DNA of 64,000 bases from Chloranthus sessilifolius (taxonomy: Eukaryota > Streptophyta > Magnoliopsida > Chloranthales > Chloranthaceae). The notes under the pieces were generated by a model that was given only the letters and a program-made list of their open reading frames with translations, was not told the origin of the DNA and did not search any database. The stretch covers positions 146,920,060 through 146,984,059 of the forward strand of contig CM037586.1 in the NCBI GenBank assembly GCA_021018995.1. The letters run 5' to 3'. Shown piece by piece: positions 11,111 through 23,729 of the stretch (position 1 is the first letter of the stretch; every line of letters begins with the position of its first letter). Position numbers and translations under genes: made by a program.

Positions 11111-12840
11111 TTGGTTGGGATTGAAATCGAATCCGATATGTTCACCAAAATTTCGGGATTTCGACTAAACATCTCGTACGACATTTCGGCCGAAATGTGG
11201 TGGGCTAGGCCGAAGTTTCGATGCTCATACATTTTTTTGCTTTATTTTAAAACAAATAATAATCAGCCTTCAAAATATTGGCCAATATTTTGGCCAACAA
11301 TCCGAATCTAGTATGTTCACCGAAATTTCGGGATTTCGGCTAAACATCCCAGACGAAATTTCAGCCGAAATGTGGTGAGCCAGGCCGAAGTTTCGGTGCT
11401 CATACTTTTTTTTTTTTTTTTTTTTTTTTAACACAAAAAATTATCAGCCTTCAAAATATTGACCAATAATTTGGTGATTAGCAAATTATCGACCGATAAC
11501 TTCAAATTATCAGTCAAGGATTTGAAGGCCACGATTTTTGACCAAAAATTTCGGGATTTTGTTTCGATGGGGTCCAAAACTGATGTGTTTCGGCTGAAAT
11601 TTTGATCTTTTACCCCAACTAAAATGAAATCTTTATCGTTTGATATGAAGGTGGCAAACTTGGTATCGGTATCGGTCCATGGAGGACAAATACGAATTGG
11701 CCGATACGCATTGGCCCTTTTTAAAAAAAGATAAAAACGAAAGGTCTCGGCGCAAACCAATATGTATCGGCCAATGCCCGATGCGTGACGACCGATACGG
11801 ACCTGTATCAACCAATACCGATACCGATCAGTAATTTGAAGTTATCGGCTGATGATTTGCTAATCATCAAATTATCAGCCGATATTAAATCATCATATTA
11901 TAGGCCGATAAATTCAAATTATCGGCCGATAAGTATGGGTTTAAAAAAAAAAATTGGCATCAAAATTTCGGCTTGGACCATAAGATTTCGACAGAAATAT
12001 CATTCGAGATTTTCGGCCGAAATCCCAACTTTTCGGTGGGGCTCGAAACCGATTCGTTTCGGCCGAAATTTTGATCCATGTTGTAAGGTTTGACATCCTA
12101 AGCGATACCGATACATAACGGTGATACATAACGATTTTTCGGCAAACCGACACGTATCAGTTCTGATACTTCTCGGTCCTCCAACTCGGTATCAATATCG
12201 GCTGATACAAGTCCGTATCAGCCGATATGTATCGGTTTGCACCGAGACCTTGGTTGTTTTTTTTACAAAGGTCGATACGTATCGGCTGATTTGTATCGGT
12301 CCTCCATGGACCGATACCCGATATCGAGTTTGACACCTCAATCCCAAATGATAAACACTTCATTTTAGTTGGGGTCATGGATCAAAATTTCATCTGATAA
12401 CTTCAAATTAGCGGCCGATAATTTTGGGTTTTTTTAAAAAGAAAATTTGGGCATCGAAATTTCGGCCTAGACCACAGGATTTCGCCCGATAATTTGATGA
12501 TTAACAAATTATCGGCCGATAACTTCAAATTATAGATCGAGAATTTGAAGGCCATGATTTTTTATCAAAAATTTCGGGATATCAGCCAAAAATCCCACAC
12601 GAAATTTCAGCCAAAATCTTGTGGACTAGGTCAAAATTTTGGTGCCCAAATTTCGTTTTTTTTAAATTCAAAATTATCGGCCTAAAAAAAAAATCCAAAA
12701 TTGTCGGCCGATAATTTGAACTTAACGGCCAATCTAATTATATTAGTCGATAATTTGATGATTAGCAAATGATCGGCTGATAAGTTCAAATTATCGGCCG
12801 ATAAGTTTAGATTTTACAAGAAAAATCGTAAGGCACCGAA
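11111..12840. repeat. Cluster of TTTCGGCCGAAA / ATCGGCCGAT repeats
   Basis: Two direct copies of a roughly 170-bp unit start this block (11127-11300 and 11301-11465; both have ATGTTCACC..AAATTTCGGGATTTCG). Many self-complementary words built on CGGCCG or ATCGGCCGAT follow, often 20-22 bp apart. Blocks near 11905-11995 and 12405-12485 are direct repeats. It looks like an unclassified mobile or fold-back sequence without coding capacity. Confidence 0.6.
11595..12390. repeat. Fold-back inverted repeat, arms about 170-200 bp
   Basis: The left arm (about 11595-11790) contains CCCAACTAAAATGAA, then GGTCCATGGAGGAC, then GGTCTCGGCGCAAACC. The right arm (about 12210-12390) carries their complements in reverse order (GGTTTGCACCGAGACC, GTCCTCCATGGACC, TTCATTTTAGTTGGGG). 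The loop is about 400 bp and itself rich in GATACC/GGTATC words. Its transcript could fold into a long hairpin. Confidence 0.65.
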
Positions 12841-12869
12841 ATTTAGGTGAAAATTTCTATGAGACACCC

Positions 12870-12926
12870 AAAAAAGTGACCTTAAAATCAATTTTGAGCG
12901 TGCACGTGATATTAAGGTCACTTTTT
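12870..12926. repeat. Small hairpin
   Basis: AAAAAAGTGACCTTAA and TTAAGGTCACTTTTT form 15-bp arms around a 26-bp loop that contains GCGTGCACGTG. Nothing links it to a gene. It may be the remnant of a small MITE. Confidence 0.5.
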
Positions 12927-12940
12927 CTAAAATGTGTGTT

Positions 12941-13342
12941 ACGTGAAATAAAACACTGATCGTTTGATAGTACTCTCATGATGTCGAGATATATCATGCG
13001 AAAGATTGGGAGGATAAATCATGTCCATCGTCTGATTCAACGCAGTCATGTGTTTCAGCGTGGGTGAACTCAGCGATTTAGTGGGTGGATTTTAAAAAAC
13101 CAAAAACCAAAACAATCAAAACGGGGAAATTTTGTCCTTAGAACCCAAAAGTAGAAGGGGTGAGATTTAGTCCCTTTGTTTTCCTTTTTTACGATTTGCC
13201 AATATAAACCAGAAATCCAATAATAAATTGCTTTTATTTTTTAGGATTTGCTAACATAAATCATAAATCATAAATCATTGATTTTATCTTATAGTAATAC
13301 AATCCAAAGACCAATAAAATCGAATTTCGTCTTCTAACTTTC

Positions 13343-13401
<59 letters not shown>

Positions 13402-14220
13402 AGCAATAATAATAATGCCTAGGACGCTACTCACGAAGGATAACTGCTAACTTGCGAAAGATGGATCCACGACCATCTAGATAGAAAATTTTTAAGATGG
13501 ATGATTTTTCCGGTTGATTTCTGAGTCAAAAGTGAAAGTTTTCAATGCCTTACCATTGACCTGTAATTTAAATGGTAAATAAGTCCACAAAAAATTCTAA
13601 AAACCCAATGAACCCGGAACCCGAAAGTCCCATGTGATTGCCAAGTTACACGTGGACGTAAGTTACACGACATTCTTTAAGCATGTTACATGATACATGA
13701 TTTAGCATTGGAATGTAACATAAACTTGTTGAATCTTAAGAGGATATGGTGTAACTCCCAATCACGTGGAACATGATAAGGCACTTGAAGGTAGCGTTTT
13801 CGTACTAGCTTTATACTACCGTCCCTTCATAAGCATATAAAATAATGTAGTATTAATATTTATTACGGTGGTTAAGACGTGAGACTCCGATTTCCGCTAA
13901 AATCTGGTTCTGCCTCAAAGGACTTGGCCATTCCCCATATATAGTACAATATTAAACAAATAATCCAGTACAATAGCCCAATACTCAGTCCGGACCGTGG
14001 TAGAAAGCGTAAACTGGAGCCTCTATATGGTAGAATATTGATATAAATTTACTTTCGAAACAAATAAGCCAAGTTTCAAGATCATGTTTCGAGACTGATT
14101 GGCCGATATTTGATATATACATGCATGTATGAAGTCTTCTTTCATTAGAGTTTAGTAAAAAAGAATTAGAAAAAAAAAAGGGCCCGGATAGTAGCATGGC
14201 CTTCCTAAAGACGTGTTTAA
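12941..14220. other. Gene-free DNA with an (AT)n run
   Basis: No coding frame, RNA gene or element could be supported. It includes an (AT)n run at 13346-13398. Confidence 0.5.
13346..13398. repeat. (AT)n microsatellite
   Basis: Uninterrupted TA/AT dinucleotides over 53 bp. Confidence 0.97.
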
Positions 14221-14364
14221 CACTACAAAAAATAAGACTATTAGCGACAATTTTTTTTTACAATAAAATATTATCGCTATTAACAAAAAATTATTAAGAC
14301 CATTAACGGCAAAGGTATTAGCAGCAGCTTTTGACTGCCGCTAATAATCTTATTTTTTGTAGTG
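14221..14364. mobile_element. CACTA-type MITE
   Basis: Starts CACTACAAAAAATAAGA and ends with the complement TCTTATTTTTTGTAGTG. Inner parts (TTAGCG and CTGCCGCTAATAA) extend the inverted repeat to about 28 bp. The CACTA end and TTAGCGGC words are typical of non-autonomous CACTA (EnSpm) elements. The flanking trinucleotides (TAA and ATT) do not match, so the target duplication has decayed or the borders are off by a base or so. Confidence 0.8.
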
Positions 14365-14410
14365 ATTGCAAATGAGAAAATCTAGATATGCACGTATCCC
14401 ACTTCCAACT

Positions 14411-14720
14411 AGGGCTGTCAACGAGTCGAGTCTACCTGATGCCCAACCTATCTGAACCAGATTTTTTACTCGGTCGGGCATATAAACTTGATCCGTTGGG
14501 TTGGGTGAGGTCCAGTCGAGTAAGTGCTCAGGTTAGACAAATGACCCGACCCAAAATTTTATATACATAAATAATAAAAAATATGGGTTTTTTACCAGCC
14601 TGGGTCGGGTTTTTGGGTCAGGTCGGGCGGACCATAAGTTCGGGCCGTTGGGGTCAGGCATGTCATTTTTCTCTTGAACATTCAAAACATTTTCCTGCTA
14701 GACCTGACCAGTTGAGCCCT
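14411..14720. mobile_element. Probable hAT-type MITE
   Basis: Ends AGGGCTGTCAAC and GTTGAGCCCT are imperfect inverted repeats, and the body is rich in GGGTCGGG/GACCCGACC words, a common plant hAT MITE style. No 8-bp duplication was recognised, so the assignment is tentative. Confidence 0.5.
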
Positions 14721-15087
14721 ACTCTTGCCTCACCGACCACATGCCAAGTCAACAGTAATAATGTATACCCAAAAGAACCCGTCGACAATACACAATTAGC
14801 TTGCCACATCCGCTACCTATGCTATTAATAAAGATCGCACTGTTCAGATGGTCCTAAGCTTCACATTTAGTAATCGCCCATTAATTTTACTGCATCCATG
14901 CATTTTGCAAGACCACGCCTACAATCTTAATATCGCGACCAATCCACATGCTGGCGTGTGTATATAAGGAGATATAGCTATATGAGACTCATATCAGGAT
15001 ATTTCCACGCCCATATTGATTGGTATAGGAAGTTAGATTACTACCCTAACATGTCATGTGACATATGATCACGAGCGTGTCATGTGG

Positions 15088-15161
15088 CATGTGATCCAGT
15101 GTTACACCAAACCTCTAATATGTTCATGTGATCCAGTGTTACACCAAACCTCTAATATGGT
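15088..15161. repeat. 37-bp tandem duplication
   Basis: Two copies of a 37-bp unit starting CATGTGATCCAGTGTTACAC stand head to tail (15088-15124 and 15125-15161), nearly identical. Confidence 0.9.
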
Positions 15162-15455
15162 CAACTGGTCCTCTAAGTTAAAAAAAAAAAACGTATAAAC
15201 TCTTTTGCCCTTAAAATTACTGTTTTACTGGTCAGAGTTTGTGATTCCCCGCTCACGTATAGTCCATTAATATTTAAACGACCTTTAATTGACCCAATAT
15301 TCAAAGTTTATAAGCTATCCTTTCTATTCAAAGTTTGTTTATTCTTTTTTAAAAATGGTAAGGTTAGTAATTAATCAATATGAACATGTTGTTATGACAC
15401 TGATTCTCCAGTTGAGTGCCACGGATTTCAATTTACACACCGGCTGTGCATTCGA

Positions 15456-15456
<1 letters not shown>

Positions 15457-15499
<43 letters not shown>
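15457..15499. repeat. (TA)n microsatellite
   Basis: Uninterrupted TA dinucleotides over 43 bp. Confidence 0.97.
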
Positions 15500-15501
<2 letters not shown>

Positions 15502-15821
15502 ATTTCATTCTCTAACTCAATTTGATTTAATGGTGAGAATGATTTGATAGTGAGATTGCCTGAAAATAAAGGTGAGGCTGATTTAAGAGCCTATTTTGTT
15601 AGGTGTTGGGAGTAGAAACCTCCGAATTTATGAAGCACTAAAAGTCACATTAGCGCAATGACGTTTGATCATCAGTCTTCTCAGATATGATCTGTCCTCT
15701 TATTTAGTTGTGACATTGATGCTCAGTACCAAAATGTTGTTGTTTGTCGGCTAACACTCGTAAAAGCGGCAGCTAAGAATCCTTCTTTAAAGCATTTTTT
15801 TTTTCTTTGATTTTTTTTTAA

Positions 15822-16540
15822 TTTATGCTAAAATTTGCATAAAACTCCTAAAATTATGTCTATTTACATTATATCTTCTATTTTTATATTTCCTTTACAA
15901 ATATCCCCTGCCGTTAAATGACAATTAATTAGGCATCACTTTTTTAATTAAATGAGGCATTTGCCCTTAATATTATATACAAAATGATCATTGTCTTTTT
16001 CTCAACTTTGACCGCATTTTAAACGGTGGACAAACATCGGATCTTGTCCAAATTTTTTGGGTGGGGCATGATTAATCTCCTATAAGTTGTCGTGTTACCC
16101 AATTTTTGATTTGGGTCTTTATGACGCTCACTTGACTCGTTGGTAACGCTAAAATATTACTCCCATTGGTACCATCCCAACTCTATCGTCGTTACAAACC
16201 AATTGAGCATCATGGACACCCAAATCAAAAATTAGGTAACACAACAACTTAGAGGGGATCAATTATGTTCCACTCAAAAAATTTGGGCAGAATTCAATGC
16301 TTATCCACAATTTAAAAAGCGGTCAAAATTGGAAAAAAGACAATGGTCATTTTATATATAATATTAAGTAAGGGCAAATACGTCATTTAATTGAAAAAGT
16401 GACGCCTAGTTAATTGTCATTGAAGGACAAGGAGTATTTATAAAGGAAACATAAAAATAGAGAGTGCAATATAAATAGGCATAAGTTAGAAGATTTTATG
16501 CAATTTTAGCATAATATAGGGGAGTATTTGCATGAAAACC
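15822..16540. mobile_element. Long palindrome / fold-back element, arms about 350 bp
   Basis: The left arm from about 15822 (TTATGCTAAAATTTGCATAAA) matches the reverse complement of the right arm ending about 16525 (TATGCTAAAATTGCATAAAA). The pairing runs through CAATTAATTAGGC, CCCAAATTTTTTG and TTTTTGATTTGGGT almost to the middle near 16180. The arms differ at scattered sites, so this is an old inverted repeat. No coding frame. It fits a fold-back MITE and could yield long hairpin RNA. Confidence 0.8.
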
Positions 16541-17104
16541 CTTTTTCTTTAGGATACATGCTACTTGATGAAAAAGCTAGCCTTAATTAAGGACCTGCTT
16601 CTTCCACATATTTTTTTACTTCCGTTCTACTTAGTGAAAACGTTAGCATTAATTTCATATGGATTTTTTCTTGGGACACATATACACTAGTTACGCTCCA
16701 ATAATTTCTTCCTGCACATCAATTAATGAACAAACTAAAAAAAGTCTTTCAATTCCCCGAAAGGCCCTTTATCTTCTTCTTTCTCCTTATTTGAACCGGA
16801 GTGATGAAGCAATGGACAATGGAGGGAGAAGAAAGTCGTGCCGCCAGACTTTGAAACCCATAAATTTGGCATGTTTTCGTTAAAGGGAACCAATTTGATT
16901 CAGAATGCGAAAGATTAGATCCTAAGGAAGCAACTGTAGCAAAGATTAAGGGTTGTGGGGCTGCCAAAAGCCCCAGAATCCTCAATTCGATTCGTTCTCC
17001 ATGAGTAAAATCTAATTGGTGTTTGTTGGTACTTACCATCTTAAGTTGTTTACATATACCACCTTGTAATTAGGGCACTTTTCAAAAGGAGGACTCATAT
17101 TGAT
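16541..17104. other. Gene-free DNA
   Basis: Two opposed short frames overlap here (around 16659-17039), but neither shows a domain or a start context worth trusting. Confidence 0.4.
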
Positions 17105-17314
17105 AAAGTTTCTCACTATTATACTGAAAGGGAAAGTTTCTCATAATCAGGACTGCACGGATTTTTTTGGTGCAAAAATTTGAAAAAGCAGGGTATCAAG
17201 GTCATTTCACTAATCACTAAACAGTATATTTTACAGATTTTGAGGACCCTGAAATACAGTGCATTCTGATTATGAGAAACTTTTGATTTCAGTATAATAG
17301 TGAGAAACCTTTTT
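17105..17314. mobile_element. MITE with about 50-bp terminal inverted repeats
   Basis: The left end AAAGTTTCTCACTATTATAC and the complementary right end (GTATAATAGTGAGAAAC) pair. A second shared block (GTTTCTCATAATCAG) continues inward. It is about 210 bp in total, with no coding capacity. Family not assigned. Confidence 0.7.
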
Positions 17315-18032
17315 TTCCCAATCCTGTTTCTATAAATTTCCCTTGTAATTAACTAACAAGGGAGAACAGTGGCCCGGAGGACGACTCATGAAGTGGATGT
17401 TCTAAGTTTGAATCTCACCTGTTGTTGGCTACTTGCAGGGATTTTATCTCTACTGATTGGTACTTTTATCTCTACTGATTGGTACGTGTGATATACATGT
17501 ATTACAAATCCCAGGACTTAGTCAAATAAGGCCGAATACCCTATTATAAAAAGAAATATACCACCTTCTAATTACTCTCTCTCCTTTATATACCAATTTA
17601 AAATTGGGAGATCGATCAACCGTGTGTTGAATTCCCCAAGAGATTTTGTGGTTAGTTGGATTCGTTTGGAGTTTAAGGGCGAATATGGGGATGGCTACTC
17701 CTTTTTGGAAGAATGGGAAACCTGCCTTTGAACCTCTAATCCTTCAGCTAGGGGAGGGGGAGCCCGTCTCGGGCATTCGGGTTGCTAGCTTCTTTTTGCT
17801 GTCTTGTTTTTTATACTTTGTCTTTTTGTTTGGTTGCTTATTTTTTTTGTCGTTTTCTTGTCTCTTTGTTAGATTTTTTGTTCTCTCTGTTTGGGCTAGC
17901 TCCTCGCTGCTTTTATTTTTATTTATTTATTTATTTTTTTTTTATTGGCACACTGAGGTTGGAGGGACTTCACCCTTATTTATTGCTTAGAAATTCTCCC
18001 ACTCAACCCATTGGCATATGCACTTCAAGCAT
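17315..18032. other. Gene-free DNA, T-rich
   Basis: Open frames at 17646-18081 run into T-rich sequence that translates as Phe/Leu-rich peptide. No domain was recognised. It might be the 3' part of a degraded transposon, but nothing proves it. Confidence 0.35.
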
Positions 18033-19855
18033 TGTGACAAATTTCTCCAAAATTCTCCGAAATCTCTTCGAAATTTACTGAAACAGGGGTCAGGCGAAAC
18101 TTTCGGCAAAATTTTAATGATTTCTCCAAAATTTTCCTGAAACTTTTCGAATATTTCCTGAAATTTATCCGAAATGAACCGAAATGACCCCTTACCAAAA
18201 TGTTTCTGAAAACGAAATTTGTCACTATGACTTCAATCAGAGCTGAGCCTGGTTGGAATCGAACCATCCAATGCCTTCTAAGGCATGTTCTCTCATACAG
18301 AATACTAAACAGATATCACATGGCACTATTTCGATTCCAATTCTATATATGACATAATCCAAGCTGACAAAATAACCATCGGTGATAGCCAACCGTTACC
18401 TAAATAGTGGTTCAAACTGTACACAGTTACACAAACTTAATTCCAGTGATTTACTTATAAACACCAAAATCTATCACCAACAAACTGAATTAAGGAAAAT
18501 AGTCTTCCGGTGAAAGCTCCTCTGCTTCTAACACGTAATCAGGCTCCTCTAACTCAGGATCCTGATCCACACGACATAAATGTCGGGATTTGCTAACAGT
18601 CTAAGCTCAGTAGGAAATAGATTAATATTAACTCATATCTCATAAAATTCGAAACACAGGTTCAATGACATAATCAACAACATTTATCATATTAAAGTAA
18701 AATCAAACGAAGATCTTTCAAATATAACTTCATGTTCAAATATAATTCAAAAGCATTAATATTCAACATAGTATTCAAACAAAATTCGAAATTTTCATTT
18801 CTTACTTCTTACATGTTATGCTTCGTTCATTAAATGACTTAAATTATAACTTAAGTAACTCCAACGTGATTATAGCGTTGTTGAGCCAAATTTCGATGGA
18901 AGTCTCCCTAACCATCCTTGTTCGATAAACACTTACAAATGTATGGTATAAATCGCCATATCGGTCCATGGTGGATGTATAAATCGTCATACCGGTCCTT
19001 ATGGGGTTTTGTTCACATAACCCTTAATCTTTAAATCACTATATAATGCTTAAATCACATTCATGACATATTACTAATATTCGGAGTCAAAGATTTCATA
19101 TTCATCAAATCAAAGATTCGGAAATCGATATTAAATTTCAATGATTCACTTCGGAGTTTGAGCATTCGATGAAACATATAATTTCTAGTTATTCAAATTC
19201 AAATTCATGTTAATCGTATCACGTATCCATGTATCAAAATCAAAATAGGAATTAAGTATTGAGTTTTTCCTACCTTAAGTTCGGTGTCTTTCAAAGCGAT
19301 CCAAAGGTTCTTTTCTACCTCTCCCATTCTTAACCTAGATCACATCAAGACCGTACTACGTATCAATGGCGGAAAAATCATATGGTTCGAAGTTCTCCAA
19401 ATTTTTCCAAAGAAAACTTGAAGTATCGAGAACAGTGGATTGATCGATTTCCAAATTGATCGTTTGATTTCCTTCAGAAAATTGGCACCTCAGTTTGTCA
19501 GACTCGATCGATCGATTCTAAAATCGATTGTTTGACTTCCAACTCGATCGATCGATTTAAGAAAATTGATCATTCGATTCCTTTAGAAATTCTGCATTTC
19601 TCAGTCCTGTCAAATTCTGCATTTCTCAGTTCGATTTTGACAGATTCTGTAGCCCATTCGGGCTCTTCTTCCTCGATCCATTTTTCATTAAAACTTCCCT
19701 AATTTGAACCAAACTTTATCCATTTATAGTTCTAAACTTATATTAACTAATTATCATGTGATAACACAAAAGTGCTCCCCTTTCTCGATCGATCTAACGG
19801 TCTACGATGATTGCTGCAAAAAGAGGGCTTCGGTGTCGAATGGCGAATTCTCACA
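18033..19855 (+). mobile_element. Probable LTR of a Ty3/gypsy-like family (LTR3)
   Basis: Starts TGTGACA and probably ends TCTCACA. Its internal order parallels the solo LTRs at 21600 and 37354: a CTCCTC..CTCAGGATCC segment, AACTTAAGTAACTCC, AAATCGTCATACCGGTCC, a CCTACCTTAAG block, then a palindrome array (19437-19580). The 5-bp flanks (AGCAT and ATGAT) do not match well, so the borders are approximate. Its array uses TCGATCGATCGA and variants about 20 bp apart. Confidence 0.55.
19437..19580. repeat. Palindrome array in LTR3
   Basis: Words TCGATCGATCGAT, ATCGATTGTTTGA and TTGATCATTCGAT stand about 20-22 bp apart. It lies in the same part of the LTR as the arrays of LTR1 and LTR2, but with a different word. 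Confidence 0.75.
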
Positions 19856-21599
19856 ATGATTGACTCGAAACGAAACCCAATACATTGCAAAAATCCTGGC
19901 TCCTTAGTGACCAGCCTCTATAAAAGGAAAAAGGAGTTGTGGAGCTGAAGAGGTTTGGACTCATCTCCTTAGTAACCATCCTCTATTAAATCATTGCAAA
20001 AATTCTGGCCAACAGAATTAAAAAGGTGATCGGTTCAATCATCTCTAAGACTAAAGGTGCTTTTATAGAAGGCAGATAGATTCTCGATCTTGCTATTATC
20101 GCTCAAGAGTCTATCCACTCCAAACAGAAAGGCGTTTTGATCAAAGTGGACATGGAAAAAGCGTACGATAAGATCAGCTGGGGTTATCTCCTTTGGATGT
20201 TGAAACAACTGGGCTTCGGAGACAAATGGCAGTCCTGGATCCACGATTGCCTTACTAGTGCCCATTTTTCCATCATCATAAATGGAAAAGCGTACAGATT
20301 TTTTAAAACTTCTAGGGGCGTTAGACAAGGGTGTCCTATGTCTCCTTACCTCTTTGATATCGTGAGCAAAGGGCTTTCTCTCTTATTTCAGTAAGTCGAT
20401 CTTGAAGGTCTAATTACGGGGTTCTTTAATCTGAGAAGCAATTCCAGAGTAAATCTCCCCCAATATGTGGATGACTCTATCATCATGTATAATGGTGATC
20501 CTAGTCAGATATCTCAGGTTTGCAATCTCCTTAAGATTTATGAGGATGTTTCTGGTCAATGTGTGAATTTTGATAAATCTAACGTATATGGCTAAATGTT
20601 GACGATTTCACCTTAAGCTCTTGGGCTGCTATCACGAATCTCTCTAAGGCCAAACTCCCCTTTAAATACTTGGGCATCCCTATTGGTACTGGTAAGATAC
20701 GAAGCTCCGAATGAGACCCCATTTTTTCCAAGGGTTAGAATAGATTGAGTGGCTAGAAAAGTAAGTTAATTTCCAAAGGAAGACTTACTCTGATTCAATC
20801 TGTTCTCAGTGTTATTCTCACATATTTTCTCTCCCTTTACAAGTGCCCCAACAAAGTTTGTAATGAAATTGAGACGCTTAAGAGGAATTTTCTTTGGGAT
20901 GATCTCCGAGAAAATAATAAAATCCATTTAATAAGTTGGGATAGGGTCTCTAAACCCAAATGCTCTGGAGGGCTCGGTATTCGATCGATTAAAGACATGA
21001 ATAAAGCAGTTCTTATGAAATGGTGGTGGCATTTGAGGGATGAATCTGACCTATGGTGGAAAGAAATTGTCATCAATAAATACCATATGTGCCAAAAAGG
21101 TTAAAAATCAGTGACAACAAATATAGAGTCACTTCCTAGTAGTGGAAGTATTCTATCGATAAGAGAAGACTTCCAAAATAATAATTTTTTTATTTGCAGT
21201 AAGGGGGACAATATTCACTTATGGTCCGATAGATGGCTTGAAGGGGAACCGATGCTACATTCAAAGTTTCCAAACTTCTTCAGTATCGTAGTTGACCCCA
21301 AAATCAAACTATGCGACACCTTCAGTCTGGATAATCTCACCCAGTGGTATATCAGTTTCAAACGAAGATTTACCGATGTTAAAATAGCCGAATACTACAT
21401 GTTATTTGACATCTTGGATAATATTAAATTAAACTTGGATGGTGATGATCGTAGAGTTTGGAACTACGGTAATCAAAGAAGCTTCTCCGTTAAATCAGCT
21501 TTCATATCTTTGCATCCTCATCACCAAACCATGGACTGGGCTTTCATCTGGGATTATCACATCCCAGCCAAAATAAGTTTCTTCTTATGGACGGTTTGT

Positions 21600-23729
21600 T
21601 GTGGCGGCCAATTTGACATCCAAAATCCAAGACCATCAACCACGACCTTCAAACACATTGATATATATACAAGCCAAAACTGAAACTGAAGCACACGTAG
21701 CTACCCTAAATCGAAATCTCAAAATAATATATTTGGTCTCACAAGGCTGTCCTTGTCCCATGCCAATTCATGGACATAAGGACATACCCAAAAGTTAAAT
21801 GATAACTATTCATCCTAGATGTTTTATCAAGGGACAGAAATTAAAGCATTCGACATAAAGAGGCTCGATATACCATACATAGTACTCTCTCAACTCACTC
21901 TCGAGTATGCGTGGGTTTCCTAGAAGAATTCCTCAGAGGAGGTTCTCGACTCTTCAGGCCACGAACACCGAGGCCCTTGGATTAACTTCTCCGAAGTCTT
22001 TCTGCCGCTAGTCCTGGACTGCGACGATAGTCTAAGGGGTGAGCTACATCCTAGCTCGTGAGGGAAAACAAAAGAACATATAGATCAACCTTCACACATA
22101 TGTCAAGACAACTTAAAAGCATAGAATTTTCAAGAAGTCACTTATGGACAATAATTTGAGTAACAGAATAACCCAATAATTTCCACCACTACTTAGCATG
22201 GTTTTGTTTAATCTCCTTATTAGTTTGGTTGTGAATTTGGCCTAATCACTTAAATCTTAACTTAAGTAGTCCTCGAGCAATATAGCATCGAGCCCTCGAT
22301 GGAATACCCGCCATCGTCGCCTAACTAGACATTGTTATATGTATTCACAGAATCGTGCCCCTTTCTCATAGGCTAGGGTCTATTCTCAATCTACATCCAC
22401 AGGATGTGCTATAAATGTACTGGATTGGCGCGCATCGTCAGTCAGGTATCCTGTATCGATCGTGGGTATCGCCACGTCGTATTCTAATCACCCTTAAATA
22501 ATAAAAATATCAATGTGCTTTACATATAGTTATTCACCGTGATTGTGCTAAATATATTATATTAGGCCTTATCACGTTACCTTTGTTTCTCTATTAGTTT
22601 TCTTACGCATCCCTGGGATGCCCCATGCTTCTATTTCACCCTTCTTTGATTTAACCACTTGATTTTTCTTTTTCGTCCCCTGGGGACCTCAGGATTTTTC
22701 GCATTGCAACACACACACACACACCCTTATCATGAGGGTTCATGGAATATATAACTATTTAAATAGACTATACTACGCATATGAGTTCACGGAATAATGC
22801 ACATGTTTCAAGAATATTCCCTACCTCGACGAATCTCAAGGCACGCCTGCTCGTAGAGGGTTATAATGCATCAACCTACATTTAAAAAAATAGTTTTAGA
22901 ACGATCTAAAGTCTTTGGGGTGTGTGACTCCCAAGTTTCTTACATTCGAAAACCAAGATCTGAGTGGTCACCAGACCTCGCTCGCGCGGCCATTTATACT
23001 CGCTCGAGCGGTCACTTGACCTCGCTCGAGCGGTCTCTTGACCTCGCTCGAGCGGTTAAATCGAGGTCGCTCGAGCGGTTAAATCGAGCTTTGAATTATC
23101 ATGGCCTCGCCGAGCGAGCTCCCTTTAGTTTTAGGGACCGCCGAGCGCCTGTGAGTCATATTTTTTCTCTGTTCATCCTCGCTCGAGCGAGCCTTTTTGG
23201 ACCGCTCGAGCGAGGAACACTGATTTGTCCCTCGATCAGATCGAGAACAGATTTCCATCCATCCTTTAACCTTAATCTCATACAAAGCAACATTTATCCA
23301 ACATTCTTCCTACTATTCAAAACATTCCTAGGCATATATCATGTTTTTAACGTACCTCCGACGATGAGTCACGCACAGGTTCGATTTATAATTCGAAACT
23401 CCACTAGACTAACTGGCCTCCCTGGTTCTTCCTCCAGTCCTTTCCTCTAATCTCCTTTGCCGACCTAAGTCTCGACGAACCCTAGTTCTCTACTAGGCTC
23501 TTTTCTTCTTTCTCTTTATATTCTCCTTCTCTCTATTTAGGTTAGAATAGAGTTACGTAAGGGCTCCTCTCTCTCCTTCACTTTTATATCTATAATTTTA
23601 GGGATATACTAGTGTGTTTCCCACGTACACACTTAATGTATTTGGGTCGTTTTGGTCTCCTTGTGAAACACATATACCTATGTGTGTATGCGTGTCGTGC
23701 ACTCATCTCAAAAATCTGCGGTTGTGACA
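21600..23729 (+). mobile_element. Solo LTR inside the LINE (LTR1)
   Basis: Starts TGTGGCGGCC and ends GTGACA. LINE coding sequence stops at one border and continues at the other. It shares long similarity with the solo LTR at 37354: GGTGAGCTACATCCTAGCTC, GAGCAATATAGCATCGAGCC, ATATAGTTATTCAC. The flanks (TTTGT and TTGCT) are an imperfect target duplication. No internal retroelement sequence is present, so it is a solo LTR. It carries a CGCTCGAGCG array. Confidence 0.85.
22975..23225. repeat. CGCTCGAGCG array in LTR1
   Basis: At least six copies of CGCTCGAGCG(G), three of them in perfect 22-bp steps with the spacer GTCACTTGACCT or a variant. More copies near 23180-23215 are in looser spacing. 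Confidence 0.9.

Larger units (their letters stand above)
14721..15821. other. Gene-free DNA
   Basis: No gene found. It holds the 37-bp duplication and the (TA)n run listed separately. Confidence 0.5.

Noticed and set aside
17646..18081. Phe/Leu-rich frames that look like a membrane protein
   Set aside because: The hydrophobic part comes from T-rich low-complexity sequence; no start, splice or domain evidence.
20035..20328. Minus-strand frame of 97 codons
   Set aside because: It is antisense to the LINE reverse transcriptase, which has clear motifs on the plus strand.
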